Source of the DNA: UBA1794 sp050946375
GTDB lineage: Bacteria > Bacteroidota > Bacteroidia > Bacteroidales > Bacteroidaceae
Reading direction: 5' to 3'
Length of the DNA: 64,000 nucleotides
Assembly (NCBI GenBank): GCA_050946375.1
Contig: JBMNUT010000003.1
Coordinates: forward strand, 186,001 to 250,000
Of this stretch, positions 24,477-32,206 are shown piece after piece; positions within the stretch are counted from its first letter, which is position 1, and each line of letters begins with the position of its first letter. The translations under genes were made by a program, and so were the position numbers. Under the pieces are notes generated by a model. It was not told the origin of the DNA. It ran no database searches and saw only the letters and a list, made by a program, of their open reading frames with translations.

Positions 24477-25975
24477 AGGCTCTTTCCGTCCCGTTTGGGC
24501 AGGGTTCTTTCGATGTGTTGCTCGCGGTGGCACAGCCGTACTTCCACTCCGTAGCGGCTGTTGAGGTATTCGGCCAGGTGCTCTGCGGCATAGACGGAGC
24601 GGTGTTGCCCGCCTGTACAGCCGAAGGAGAACATCAAATCGGTGAATCCGCGTTCCAAATAGCGTTTCACATGGTCGTCGGCCAGTTTATATACGGACTG
24701 GAGGAAGCGGGGCATTTCGCCGTCTTCTTCCAGGAAGCGTATGACGGGCTCGTCGCGCCCGGTCAGTTTCTTGTAGGCGTCGTATCTGCCGGGGTTGTGG
24801 GCGGCACGGCAGTCGAAAACATAGCCTCCTCCGTTTCCGCTCTCGTCCTCGGGTATTCCTTTCTTGTAGGAGAAACTGTAGATGCGTACGATTAAGTCGG
24901 GATTTTCCGCATGGAGCGCCGGCTGCGTAAAGCGGGGCAAGCGGCACATGCCCGAAAGGGTTTGTTCGAGATAGGGGTATTCTTTGCAGATTCCTTCTTC
25001 GAGTAACTGGCTGAGGTTGTGCAGGGCCGGCGGAATGCTGGCCAGGAATTGGGCTTTCCGCTCAAACCATCCGCGAAAACCGTAGGCGCCCAGGACTTGC
25101 AGCACGCGCAGAAGTACGAATTGCTTGAGCTTGTGTCTGAAAACCGCCGGGTCGTCGTTGCGGTAGTGCCCGAGCTGTTCCAGATAGGTGCCGATGAGTT
25201 CTTCCTTCAGGGCATCGTCATATCCCGGGCGTGCCTGCCAGAGGAAAGAGGCGAGGTCGTAGTAAATCGGCCCTTGCCGGCCTCCTTGGAAGTCGATGAA
25301 GTAAGGTTCACTTCCGTCTTTCAGCATGATGTTGCGCGATTGGAAGTCGCGGTAGAGGAAAGTTGGGGTATCTTCCTGCAGGATGTCTTGGGCAAATTGC
25401 AGAAAGTCGGCTTCTAAGGAGACTTCGTTGAACTCATAGCCGGAACTTTTCAGGAAGCAATATTTAAAGTAGTGCAAGTCGAAAAGCACGGACGTGCGGT
25501 CGAAGCGGGCCTGAGGGAAGCATTGCCCGAAGTCCAGTCCCTTCGCGCCTTCGTATTGGAGGCGGGGCAGGAAGGAAATGGTCTTGCGGAGTAAGTCTTT
25601 GGTGGCTTCTGGATAGCTGCCTTCCGGAGTGCGTTCTTTCAGAAGGATTTGGTAGAGCGAGCAGTCGCCCACGTCTTCCTGCAGGTAATAGATACCGCTC
25701 TCTTCAGGAGTGAGGCCGCTTGCGAGGCATTCCGCTTCGCCTCCTGCGTAAACCTGAGGCACGGGTAGCCCTTTTTCCCGCAGATGGCGTGCCAAATAGA
25801 GGAACGCGTGGTTTTCTTCGACGGATGTTCCTTTGACTCCGATGGCAGTCTGTGTGCCGGCCTGCAAGCGGAAGTAGGCTCGGTTACTGCCTGCGCCTGC
25901 CAGGGGTGTAATGACTTCGGGGAAGGTTCCGTAGTATTTTCGGAAAAGCAGGGAAAGGGGGGACTCGTTTTTCAT
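24473..25975 (-). CDS. fusion of an APH-family kinase with a RapZ C-terminal domain
   Basis: A 500-residue two-domain protein. Residues 1 to about 340 are an aminoglycoside-phosphotransferase-fold kinase (PLAGAGSNRAYFRLQ; catalytic loop LYRDFQSRNIML; metal site YFIDFQGGRQGP). Residues about 355-500 match the C-terminal domain of RapZ (SFSYKKGIPEDESGNGG, VFDCRAAHNPGRYD, SFGCTGGQHRSVYAAEHLA). In RapZ that domain senses glucosamine-6-phosphate. Overlapping a MurU-like gene, the kinase is probably AmgK-like. The start MKNESP at 25975 is 6 bases after the agmatine deiminase stop. Confidence 0.85.
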   Translation of the reverse strand: MKNESPLSLLFRKYYGTFPEVITPLAGAGSNRAYFRLQAGTQTAIGVKGTSVEENHAFLYLARHLREKGLPVPQVYAGGEAECLASGLTPEESGIYYLQEDVGDCSLYQILLKERTPEGSYPEATKDLLRKTISFLPRLQYEGAKGLDFGQCFPQARFDRTSVLFDLHYFKYCFLKSSGYEFNEVSLEADFLQFAQDILQEDTPTFLYRDFQSRNIMLKDGSEPYFIDFQGGRQGPIYYDLASFLWQARPGYDDALKEELIGTYLEQLGHYRNDDPAVFRHKLKQFVLLRVLQVLGAYGFRGWFERKAQFLASIPPALHNLSQLLEEGICKEYPYLEQTLSGMCRLPRFTQPALHAENPDLIVRIYSFSYKKGIPEDESGNGGGYVFDCRAAHNPGRYDAYKKLTGRDEPVIRFLEEDGEMPRFLQSVYKLADDHVKRYLERGFTDLMFSFGCTGGQHRSVYAAEHLAEYLNSRYGVEVRLCHREQHIERTLPKRDGKSL

Positions 25976-25980
25976 AGCTT

Positions 25981-27117
25981 TTATCGAAGAATGCCTTTGG
26001 GATATTGCATCGTCACGCAGTGGAGCGAACCGTTTTGACGAATCAATGCCCGGCAATCAATCCCGATAAGTTCGTATTCGGGAAACGCTTTGGCCAATGC
26101 GTTGCGGGCCATTCGGTCGTAATCGCTCTGCCCGTATGTCGGATAGAGCACGGCTTGATTGATAATCAGGAAGTTCGCGTAGGTAGCGGGCAGTATGCGT
26201 CCGTCTGTATCGCGTATGATTTCCGGACTGGGCAGCGGTATCAATCGGTAGGGAGTGCCGGTTTCGGTACGCAGCTGCTGTAGTTCTTGCTCCATCTGCC
26301 GCAGTTCCTCGTAATTGGGGTTCTGCGGATTGACGCAATGCACGTAGATAATGGTGTCGTCCGGCGCAAAACGGGCTAAAGTGTCGATATGCCCGTCGGT
26401 ATCATCGCCGGCGATTCCGCCGTGATTGAGCCACAGAATACGGCGAACATGCAATGCTTCTTTCAGATAGTTTTCGATTTCTTCCAGCGAGTATTGCTCG
26501 TTTCGTCCGGGAGCGGCGTGCAGGCAGCGGGAAGTGGTAAGCAGATTTCCCTTTCCGTCGCACTCGATTGAGCCGCCTTCGAGTATGAAGTCATCGCGAT
26601 CCTCCCGCTCTCCGTGCAGAAGTCCTGCACGGAAGAGCGAGCGGGTGATGCGGTTGTCGTTTTCAGCGGGGAACTTTCCGCCCCAACCGTTGAAGCGGAA
26701 GTCGAGAATCTTGGGCGGATTTTCTCCCAACAGGGTAATGCCGCCGTGGTCGCGTGCCCAGGTATCGTCTGTCGGGCACTGGCAAAAGCGAATGTTCTGC
26801 AAGCGGACTCCGGCGGTTTCCAAGGTGGTCCTGACCGTTTCCGGCTCGGGAGTTACGATAAGCACAAGCTCTCTTTCGGCCACGGCCCGTGCTATTTCAG
26901 TAAAGCATGCAATCGCTTCATCCAACATGTCGCACCAGTCTGTGCCGGCATGCGGCCAAGTCAACTGAACACCGCTTTGTTCTGCCCATTCGGCCGGCAG
27001 ATAATAGCCGGCCGTGGGGGGATATTCCGTTCCCGATGGGCCTCCGAGGCTTTCCCAATGCACTTGGTAGTCGGTTTCCTGCTGCTTCTTTTTATTGGAT
27101 GATGCTAATAATCCCAT
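25981..27117 (-). CDS. agmatine deiminase family protein
   Basis: A 378-residue guanidino-group hydrolase of the peptidyl-arginine deiminase superfamily. Visible are LPAEWAEQSGVQLTWPHAGTDW, CPTDDTWARDHGGI, FRFNGWGGKF, ILEGGSIECDGKGNLLTT and the catalytic Cys in NGSLHCVTMQYPKG near the C-terminus. The likely reaction is agmatine to N-carbamoylputrescine. It has a longer N-terminus than usual; no later Met fits. It lies between clpC (22 bases upstream) and the kinase-RapZ gene. Confidence 0.9.
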   Translation of the reverse strand: MGLLASSNKKKQQETDYQVHWESLGGPSGTEYPPTAGYYLPAEWAEQSGVQLTWPHAGTDWCDMLDEAIACFTEIARAVAERELVLIVTPEPETVRTTLETAGVRLQNIRFCQCPTDDTWARDHGGITLLGENPPKILDFRFNGWGGKFPAENDNRITRSLFRAGLLHGEREDRDDFILEGGSIECDGKGNLLTTSRCLHAAPGRNEQYSLEEIENYLKEALHVRRILWLNHGGIAGDDTDGHIDTLARFAPDDTIIYVHCVNPQNPNYEELRQMEQELQQLRTETGTPYRLIPLPSPEIIRDTDGRILPATYANFLIINQAVLYPTYGQSDYDRMARNALAKAFPEYELIGIDCRALIRQNGSLHCVTMQYPKGILR

Positions 27118-27139
27118 GTTTTGCTGCCTTGTCTTTAAG

Positions 27140-29374
27140 TTATACCTCCTTGGGTTCTGTCTTTTTCCGCTTGGGAATGGAACCCTGCACCGGCTTCTTT
27201 TTGATAGAGAAGGTGAGCTTTTGATTGCCTTCCTTATAGTCGCCTACGAAAACCGAGCCGGCTTCTATCGGTTTGCTGAGCAACAGTTCTGCAATAGCGT
27301 CTTCGATGTAGCTCTGAAGTGCACGCTTCAAGGGGCGTGCCCCATACTGTACGTCGAAACCGTTCTTGCTGATGAACTTCTTGGCGGCTGGGGTTAGCAT
27401 GAGCGAGTAGCCTAATTTCTCAATACGCTCGGCTATCGGCTTCAGTTCTACTTCAGATATCCGTTCGATGTCGCTGTCATTTAAGCTATTGAACGTCACT
27501 ATTTCGTCAATCCTATTCAGGAATTCAGGAGAGAACTGCTTGTGCAGGGCTTTTTCTATCATGCCTCTGGCGAAAGCCTTGTCCTCTGCGCGGTTTTGTC
27601 CGGTGAATCCGATGCCGCGGCCAAACTCTTTCAACTGTCGCGTACCGACATTCGACGTCATGATCAGCACTGTATTCTTGAAGTCGACCGTGCGTCCGTT
27701 GCTATCCGTAAGCCTTCCTTCGTCCATTACCTGCAGTAGCAGATTAAAGGTATCGGGGTGTGCTTTTTCGATCTCGTCCAACAGAACAATGGAGTAGGGT
27801 TTTCTGCGCACTTTCTCCGTTAATTGTCCGCCTTCCTCATAGCCTACGTATCCGGGAGGCGCTCCGACCAGACGGGAGACGGAGAACTTCTCCATATATT
27901 CGCTCATGTCGATACGAATCAGTGCGTCTTCCGAACCGAAAAGGAATCGCGCCAACTGTTTGGCCAGGTAAGTCTTTCCCACTCCGGTGGGGCCGAGGAA
28001 GAGGAAAGTGCCAATGGGTTTGTTGGGATCTTTCAGCCCTACCCGGCTACGGCGGATGGCCTTCGTCAGCGCTGCTACTGCATCGTCCTGAGAAATGACG
28101 CGCTGTTTCAGCTCCGACTCAAGGTTTATGAGCCGTTCTGCCTCGGGTTCTGCCATGCGTTCCAAGGGAATTTCGGACATCATGGAGACAACTTTGGTCA
28201 CGGCGTCCTCGTCAATCTCCACCCGATGCTCTTTCAGTGACTTTTCCCACTCTTCTTTTTTCTTTTCCAGCTCGACTTTCTGCTGATAGCCTTGGTCGCG
28301 ATAGCTGGCGGCCAGTTCGAAATTCTGGCGTTGTACGGCTTGCATCTTCAAAGCATCGAGGTTTGCGATTTTTTCCTCTATGTCCGTAATCTCTTTCGGG
28401 GGGATTATTTTGGTCATGTGCCCTCTTGAGCCGGCTTCATCCAGCGCATCCAGCGCTTTATCCGGGAAAAACCGGTCAGTGATGTAGCGGTCTGTCAGAG
28501 AGACGCAGGCCTTCAGCGCATCTTCCGTATAGCAAACGTTATGATGTTCCTCGTATTTGTCCTTAACGTTTCGGAGAATGGTCAAAGTGTCTTCGGGTGA
28601 GGTCGGTTCCACCATGATTTTTTGAAAACGACGGTCTAATGCGCCGTCTTTCTCAATGCTTTCCCGATATTCATCCAGCGTTGTGGCGCCAATGCACTGT
28701 ATGTCTCCCCGAGCCAAGGCCGGTTTTAGGATATTGGCGGCGTCTAAGCTGCCAGCGGCAGCCCCGGCTCCGATAAGGGTATGAATCTCGTCGATAAAGA
28801 GGATGACATCCCGGTTCTTGCGTAATTCTTCTACCAGGTTCTGCATGCGCTCTTCAAATTGTCCCCGGTACTTTGAGCCGGCTACTACGGAGGTCATGTC
28901 GAGCATGACGATGCGTTTGTCCAAAAGCACCCGCGGAACGTTGCGTTCCCGTATGCGAATGGCCAAACCTTCCACTATCGCCGTCTTTCCGACACCCGGT
29001 TCTCCGATCAGGATGGGGTTGTTTTTTTTGCGGCGGCTCAGGATTTGCGCAATACGCTCGATTTCTTTCTCGCGTCCTACTACGGGGTCGAGTTGTCCGC
29101 TTTCGCTTGCGGCCGTTGCGTCAAATCCATATTTGTCCAAGGTAGGGGTACTCCCTTTGGCGAAGCGCTTCGTTTCGCCTTTTTCGGGTCCCTTCTCCCG
29201 GTTATTTCCTGCGTTTCTTTCTTCTTCGTCGTCCGTATCGCTCCAGGCATCATCGCCCAAATCCATTCGGGGCAAGGCTTTTTCGGAAGAGTATTGCATC
29301 TTTTTGGAAAAAGTTGCGGTGGAATCGGGAGAAACCTGCAGTCCTTTTTTTTGTTCGTATTTCATCTTGTTCAT
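27140..29374 (-). CDS. clpC: ClpC-type AAA+ unfoldase lacking the Clp_N domain
   Basis: A 744-residue double AAA+ ATPase that feeds substrates to ClpP. D1 has Walker A GEPGVGKT and LFIDEIHTLIGAG. A UVR-like middle coiled coil follows (EEKIANLDALKMQAVQRQNF). D2 has Walker A GPTGVGKT and a ClpP-docking loop GRGIGFTGQ. The usual Clp_N repeats (about 145 residues) are absent. Residues 1-35 are translated from a 22-nt repeat array, then an acidic linker leads to LDKYGFDATAASESGQLDPV. Both possible ATGs (29374, 29365) lie in the array. kdsA ends 42 bases upstream, leaving no room for the lost domain. Confidence 0.9.
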   Translation of the reverse strand: MNKMKYEQKKGLQVSPDSTATFSKKMQYSSEKALPRMDLGDDAWSDTDDEEERNAGNNREKGPEKGETKRFAKGSTPTLDKYGFDATAASESGQLDPVVGREKEIERIAQILSRRKKNNPILIGEPGVGKTAIVEGLAIRIRERNVPRVLLDKRIVMLDMTSVVAGSKYRGQFEERMQNLVEELRKNRDVILFIDEIHTLIGAGAAAGSLDAANILKPALARGDIQCIGATTLDEYRESIEKDGALDRRFQKIMVEPTSPEDTLTILRNVKDKYEEHHNVCYTEDALKACVSLTDRYITDRFFPDKALDALDEAGSRGHMTKIIPPKEITDIEEKIANLDALKMQAVQRQNFELAASYRDQGYQQKVELEKKKEEWEKSLKEHRVEIDEDAVTKVVSMMSEIPLERMAEPEAERLINLESELKQRVISQDDAVAALTKAIRRSRVGLKDPNKPIGTFLFLGPTGVGKTYLAKQLARFLFGSEDALIRIDMSEYMEKFSVSRLVGAPPGYVGYEEGGQLTEKVRRKPYSIVLLDEIEKAHPDTFNLLLQVMDEGRLTDSNGRTVDFKNTVLIMTSNVGTRQLKEFGRGIGFTGQNRAEDKAFARGMIEKALHKQFSPEFLNRIDEIVTFNSLNDSDIERISEVELKPIAERIEKLGYSLMLTPAAKKFISKNGFDVQYGARPLKRALQSYIEDAIAELLLSKPIEAGSVFVGDYKEGNQKLTFSIKKKPVQGSIPKRKKTEPKEV

Positions 29375-29378
29375 TTTA
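29269..29378. repeat. 22-nt period array encoding the ClpC N-terminus
   Basis: Units begin at 29269, 29291, 29313, 29335 and 29357. Cores include GGCAAGGCTTTTTCGGAA, TTGCATCTTTTTGGAAAAA and CCTGCAGTCCTTTTT. The unit at 29357 is the most diverged and holds both candidate start codons. The array sits in frame with the AAA+ region. Confidence 0.88.
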
Positions 29379-29416
29379 GTGTAGGAGAAAAAGCAACAAG
29401 AATCGTGCCATTATGG

Positions 29417-30223
29417 CTATTCTTCAGCAATAGCTTCACGAATTCTCAGCAATTTCTTCAGTAGCGGCTCCACCAAATCCAGCCGGAGCATGTTGGAACC
29501 GTCGCTCAGTGCCTCGGCCGGATTCTCGTGGGTCTCGATGAAAAGCCCGTCTGCCCCGACGGCTATGGCCGCCTTTGCGATGGTTTCGATCATTTGGGGC
29601 ATGCCGCCGCTCACGCCGCAGCTCTGGTTGGGCTGCTGCAGCGAGTGGGTTGCGTCCATTACGACGGGGTAGCCGAGGGATTGCATCTGGGGAATGCCCC
29701 GGAAATCGACAATCAGGTCCTGATAACCGAACGTCGTTCCGCGTTCGGTCAGCAGGACGTTTTTGTTTCCCGAGCCGACGACTTTTTCTGCCGCATAGCG
29801 CATGGCCAACGGGGAGAGGAACTGACCTTTTTTGATATTGACAGCCTTTCCGGTGCGGGCAGCGGCTGTCAAAAGGTCAGTCTGCCGGCAGAGAAATGCG
29901 GGTATTTGCAGCATATCGACATATTCTGCTGCCCGGTCTGCTTCTTCTGCCGTATGTATATCTGTAACTACCGGTACATGAAATTCTTCCCTTACGTGTG
30001 CCAGTATTTTTAGTGCCTTCTCGTCGCCGATTCCGGTGAAGGAATCCAGCCGGGAGCGGTTGGCTTTCCGGTAGGAGCCCTTAAAGACATAGGGAATCTG
30101 CAGGTCGCTGGTGATGCGTGTCAGGCGTTCGGCAATGCACAGGGCCATGCCTTCGTTTTCTATTACGCAGGGGCCGGCCAGGAGAAAGAAGTTCTTTTGG
30201 GAAGTAAGTTCAGAGATTTCCAT
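29417..30223 (-). CDS. kdsA: 3-deoxy-8-phosphooctulonate synthase
   Basis: Condenses arabinose-5-phosphate with phosphoenolpyruvate to Kdo-8-phosphate for lipopolysaccharide. Length 268 is typical. Motifs: LLAGPCVIENEGMA near residue 14, FKGSYRKANRSRLDSF, VTDIHTAEEADRA, QIPAFLCRQTDLL, VNIKKGQFLSP, TERGTTFGYQDLIVDFRG and DATHSLQQPN. It lies 39 bases after the acyl-CoA-synthetase-like gene and is followed by clpC. Confidence 0.96.
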   Translation of the reverse strand: MEISELTSQKNFFLLAGPCVIENEGMALCIAERLTRITSDLQIPYVFKGSYRKANRSRLDSFTGIGDEKALKILAHVREEFHVPVVTDIHTAEEADRAAEYVDMLQIPAFLCRQTDLLTAAARTGKAVNIKKGQFLSPLAMRYAAEKVVGSGNKNVLLTERGTTFGYQDLIVDFRGIPQMQSLGYPVVMDATHSLQQPNQSCGVSGGMPQMIETIAKAAIAVGADGLFIETHENPAEALSDGSNMLRLDLVEPLLKKLLRIREAIAEE

Positions 30224-30262
30224 AATATATATTCGGGGGAAATGAGAGAAAAATGTACAAGT

Positions 30263-31909
30263 TTAGGAATACAGGAATCGCTTGATGCTCTTTTTGGGGG
30301 TCTTCTCAAATTCTTCTTCCCTAAGCTCTATTCTCGAAATCTGTGCATGCGAGGGCAGAAGCTGGTTGAGTTGCTTGAGGTTTTCCTTCATCTGGTTTTC
30401 GATATCCTCGCGGCCTAAGCCGGAAAGTTCAGCTTCTTCGTAGTCGGGATATACGAGTGCGATCAGTTTTTCGTCCCGCTCTATCACCAGATTCTCGCTT
30501 ACCAACGGGTAAGAACCCAGTTGTTCTTCTATTTCTTCCGGGTATATGTTCTGCCCGTTGCTTCCCAAGAGCATGTTTTTGCTGCGTCCCTTGATGAAAA
30601 GGTTGCCTTCGTCGTCCAGCAGTCCCAAGTCGCCGGTGTGAAGCCAGCCTTCGGCGTCGATGGTGGCTTTCGTGAGTTCCGGATTCTTGTAGTATCCGAG
30701 CATGAGATTGGCGCCCCGGCAGAGAATTTCCCCTATGCCGGTTTGCGAATCGGGCTTGTCTATCCGTATTTCCATGCGGGGTGCTGCCTTGCCGCAGCTG
30801 CCTTCTGCGAAATTGCGCCAGTCCTCATAGCTGATAATCGGCCCGCATTCGGTCATCCCGTAGCCCACGGTATAAGGAAAGCCTATGTTTTTCAGAAAAG
30901 CCTCTATGTGTGGGTTGAAAGCGGCTCCCCCGATGACGGCAAGCTGTACCTTTCCGCCAAAACCGGCTATCATCTGCTCGCGGACGTTCGCGCGTATCTT
31001 GTCACTCACGAGGGGAAGATGGAGAAGGACTTTCATTGTGGGCGTTTCCAAGCGGGGCAATATTCCTTTGCGTATGATCTTTTCGATGATTAAAGGCACG
31101 GTTATGATAATATCCGGCTTGATTTCGGAAAAAGCCTTGAAGATCATCTTCGGGCTGGGCATGCGGGTCAGAAAATAGACGTGCATTCCGATGCAAATCT
31201 CATAGAGAAATTCGAAAGACATGCCGTATGCGTGCGCCATGGGCAGTATGGAAATTATTTTGTCTCCCGCCTTTAGGGAAAGAGCGTCCTGCGCAAAGCG
31301 AATGTTGGAGTACAACGAGCGATAGGGTATCATCACTCCTTTGGGTTGGCTGGAGGTTCCCGACGTATAGTTGATGATTGCCAGCTGTTCAGGCTCGCAA
31401 GGGGCGTAATGAAAGTCTGTTTTGGTGAAGTGTGCCGGGAATTTCCGTCCGTACAACTCGTTCAGCCGCTGGCGGGCCTGCATGATTTTCTCCGACCGTA
31501 TGCATACCGGGTCGAAATCATCCACTTCGAAGATTCCTTCCAGCGCCGGCATTTCGTCGGGGACTATCTGGGTCCGCACGATATTGCCCACGAAGAGCAG
31601 GCGGGCTTCGCTGTGGTTCACTAATTGGTGTATGGTTTCCGGCTTGAACTCGTGCAGGATGGGCACAATGACGGCTCCGTATGTCAGTGTGGAGAGGAAG
31701 GCTACGGCCCAATGGGCGCTGTTCCGTCCGCAAAGGGCTATCTTGTCGCCCGGGCGGATGCCGGCTTCTTCGAAAAGGATGTGCAGTTTTTCGATTTTCC
31801 GTGCCAGGTCTTTATATTGGAGGGTAATACCTTGGTAGTCAGTCAGTGCATCCAAATCCCAGTTAGCCTTGAGGCTGTTTGTCAAAAGGGAGATAAGTGA
31901 TTCTTCCAT
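30263..31909 (-). CDS. AMP-dependent acyl-CoA synthetase/ligase
   Basis: An adenylate-forming enzyme of 548 residues, most like long-chain fatty acid-CoA ligases. Motifs: INYTSGTSSQPKGVMIPYR (ATP/AMP), GYGMTECGPIISYE, GWLHTGDLGLLDDEGNLFI, KGRSKNMLLGSNGQNIYPEE and the C-terminal Lys in TPKKSIKRFLY. The open frame extends to 32218, but the -7 box at 31951-31958 and a 22-nt array lie inside that extension, so MEESLI at 31909 is the start. Substrate unknown; a fatty acid is likeliest. Confidence 0.9.
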   Translation of the reverse strand: MEESLISLLTNSLKANWDLDALTDYQGITLQYKDLARKIEKLHILFEEAGIRPGDKIALCGRNSAHWAVAFLSTLTYGAVIVPILHEFKPETIHQLVNHSEARLLFVGNIVRTQIVPDEMPALEGIFEVDDFDPVCIRSEKIMQARQRLNELYGRKFPAHFTKTDFHYAPCEPEQLAIINYTSGTSSQPKGVMIPYRSLYSNIRFAQDALSLKAGDKIISILPMAHAYGMSFEFLYEICIGMHVYFLTRMPSPKMIFKAFSEIKPDIIITVPLIIEKIIRKGILPRLETPTMKVLLHLPLVSDKIRANVREQMIAGFGGKVQLAVIGGAAFNPHIEAFLKNIGFPYTVGYGMTECGPIISYEDWRNFAEGSCGKAAPRMEIRIDKPDSQTGIGEILCRGANLMLGYYKNPELTKATIDAEGWLHTGDLGLLDDEGNLFIKGRSKNMLLGSNGQNIYPEEIEEQLGSYPLVSENLVIERDEKLIALVYPDYEEAELSGLGREDIENQMKENLKQLNQLLPSHAQISRIELREEEFEKTPKKSIKRFLYS

Positions 31910-31950
31910 ATCTGCGTCTGCAAGGAGGTTTTCTTCTCGTGTTAATTTTG

Positions 31951-31958
31951 CAAATATA
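31951..31958 (-). promoter_or_regulatory. -7 box TATATTTG of the acyl-CoA-synthetase-like gene
   Basis: TAnnTTTG match 42 bases before the ATG; no clear -33 box. It probably drives the minus-strand run toward kdsA and clpC. Confidence 0.6.
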
Positions 31959-31996
31959 GGCCTTTTTCCAGAACTCGTGAAGAAATCATACGATTT

Positions 31997-32128
31997 TCCT
32001 TGAACCATCGGGGCAAAAGTGCAGGCGGTTTGGCCGAAAAGTGCTGCGGGAATGCGGGAAAAGTGGCATGACTTTCGCTGAAGAGCCGCAGGGGAATGCC
32101 GCTTTGGAGGAAGAGGGCGAGGAGTAGG
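31997..32128. repeat. 22-nt period array, six diverged units, between divergent promoters
   Basis: Units begin at 31997, 32019, 32041, 32063, 32085 and 32107. The phase is kept by GAAAAGTGC-type junctions (GCAAAAGTGCAGG, GAAAAGTGCTGC, GAAAAGTGGCATG), but the CTTTT arm is mostly lost. This is the most degraded of the clear arrays. Confidence 0.65.
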
Positions 32129-32175
32129 GCAGGCAGAAAAGCACGGGCAATGGTACAGCTTTGGCGGAAAGCATG

Positions 32176-32183
32176 TATCTTTG
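32176..32183 (+). promoter_or_regulatory. -7 box TATCTTTG of the S9 peptidase gene
   Basis: TAnnTTTG match 23 bases before the ATG at 32207; the -33 region is weak. Confidence 0.6.
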
Positions 32184-32206
32184 CCGTATATTTTATGGTA
32201 TGAATT

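Noticed and set aside
29379..29416. Hidden remains of the Clp_N domain upstream of clpC
   Set aside because: Only 42 bases separate clpC from kdsA, and no frame there resembles Clp_N.
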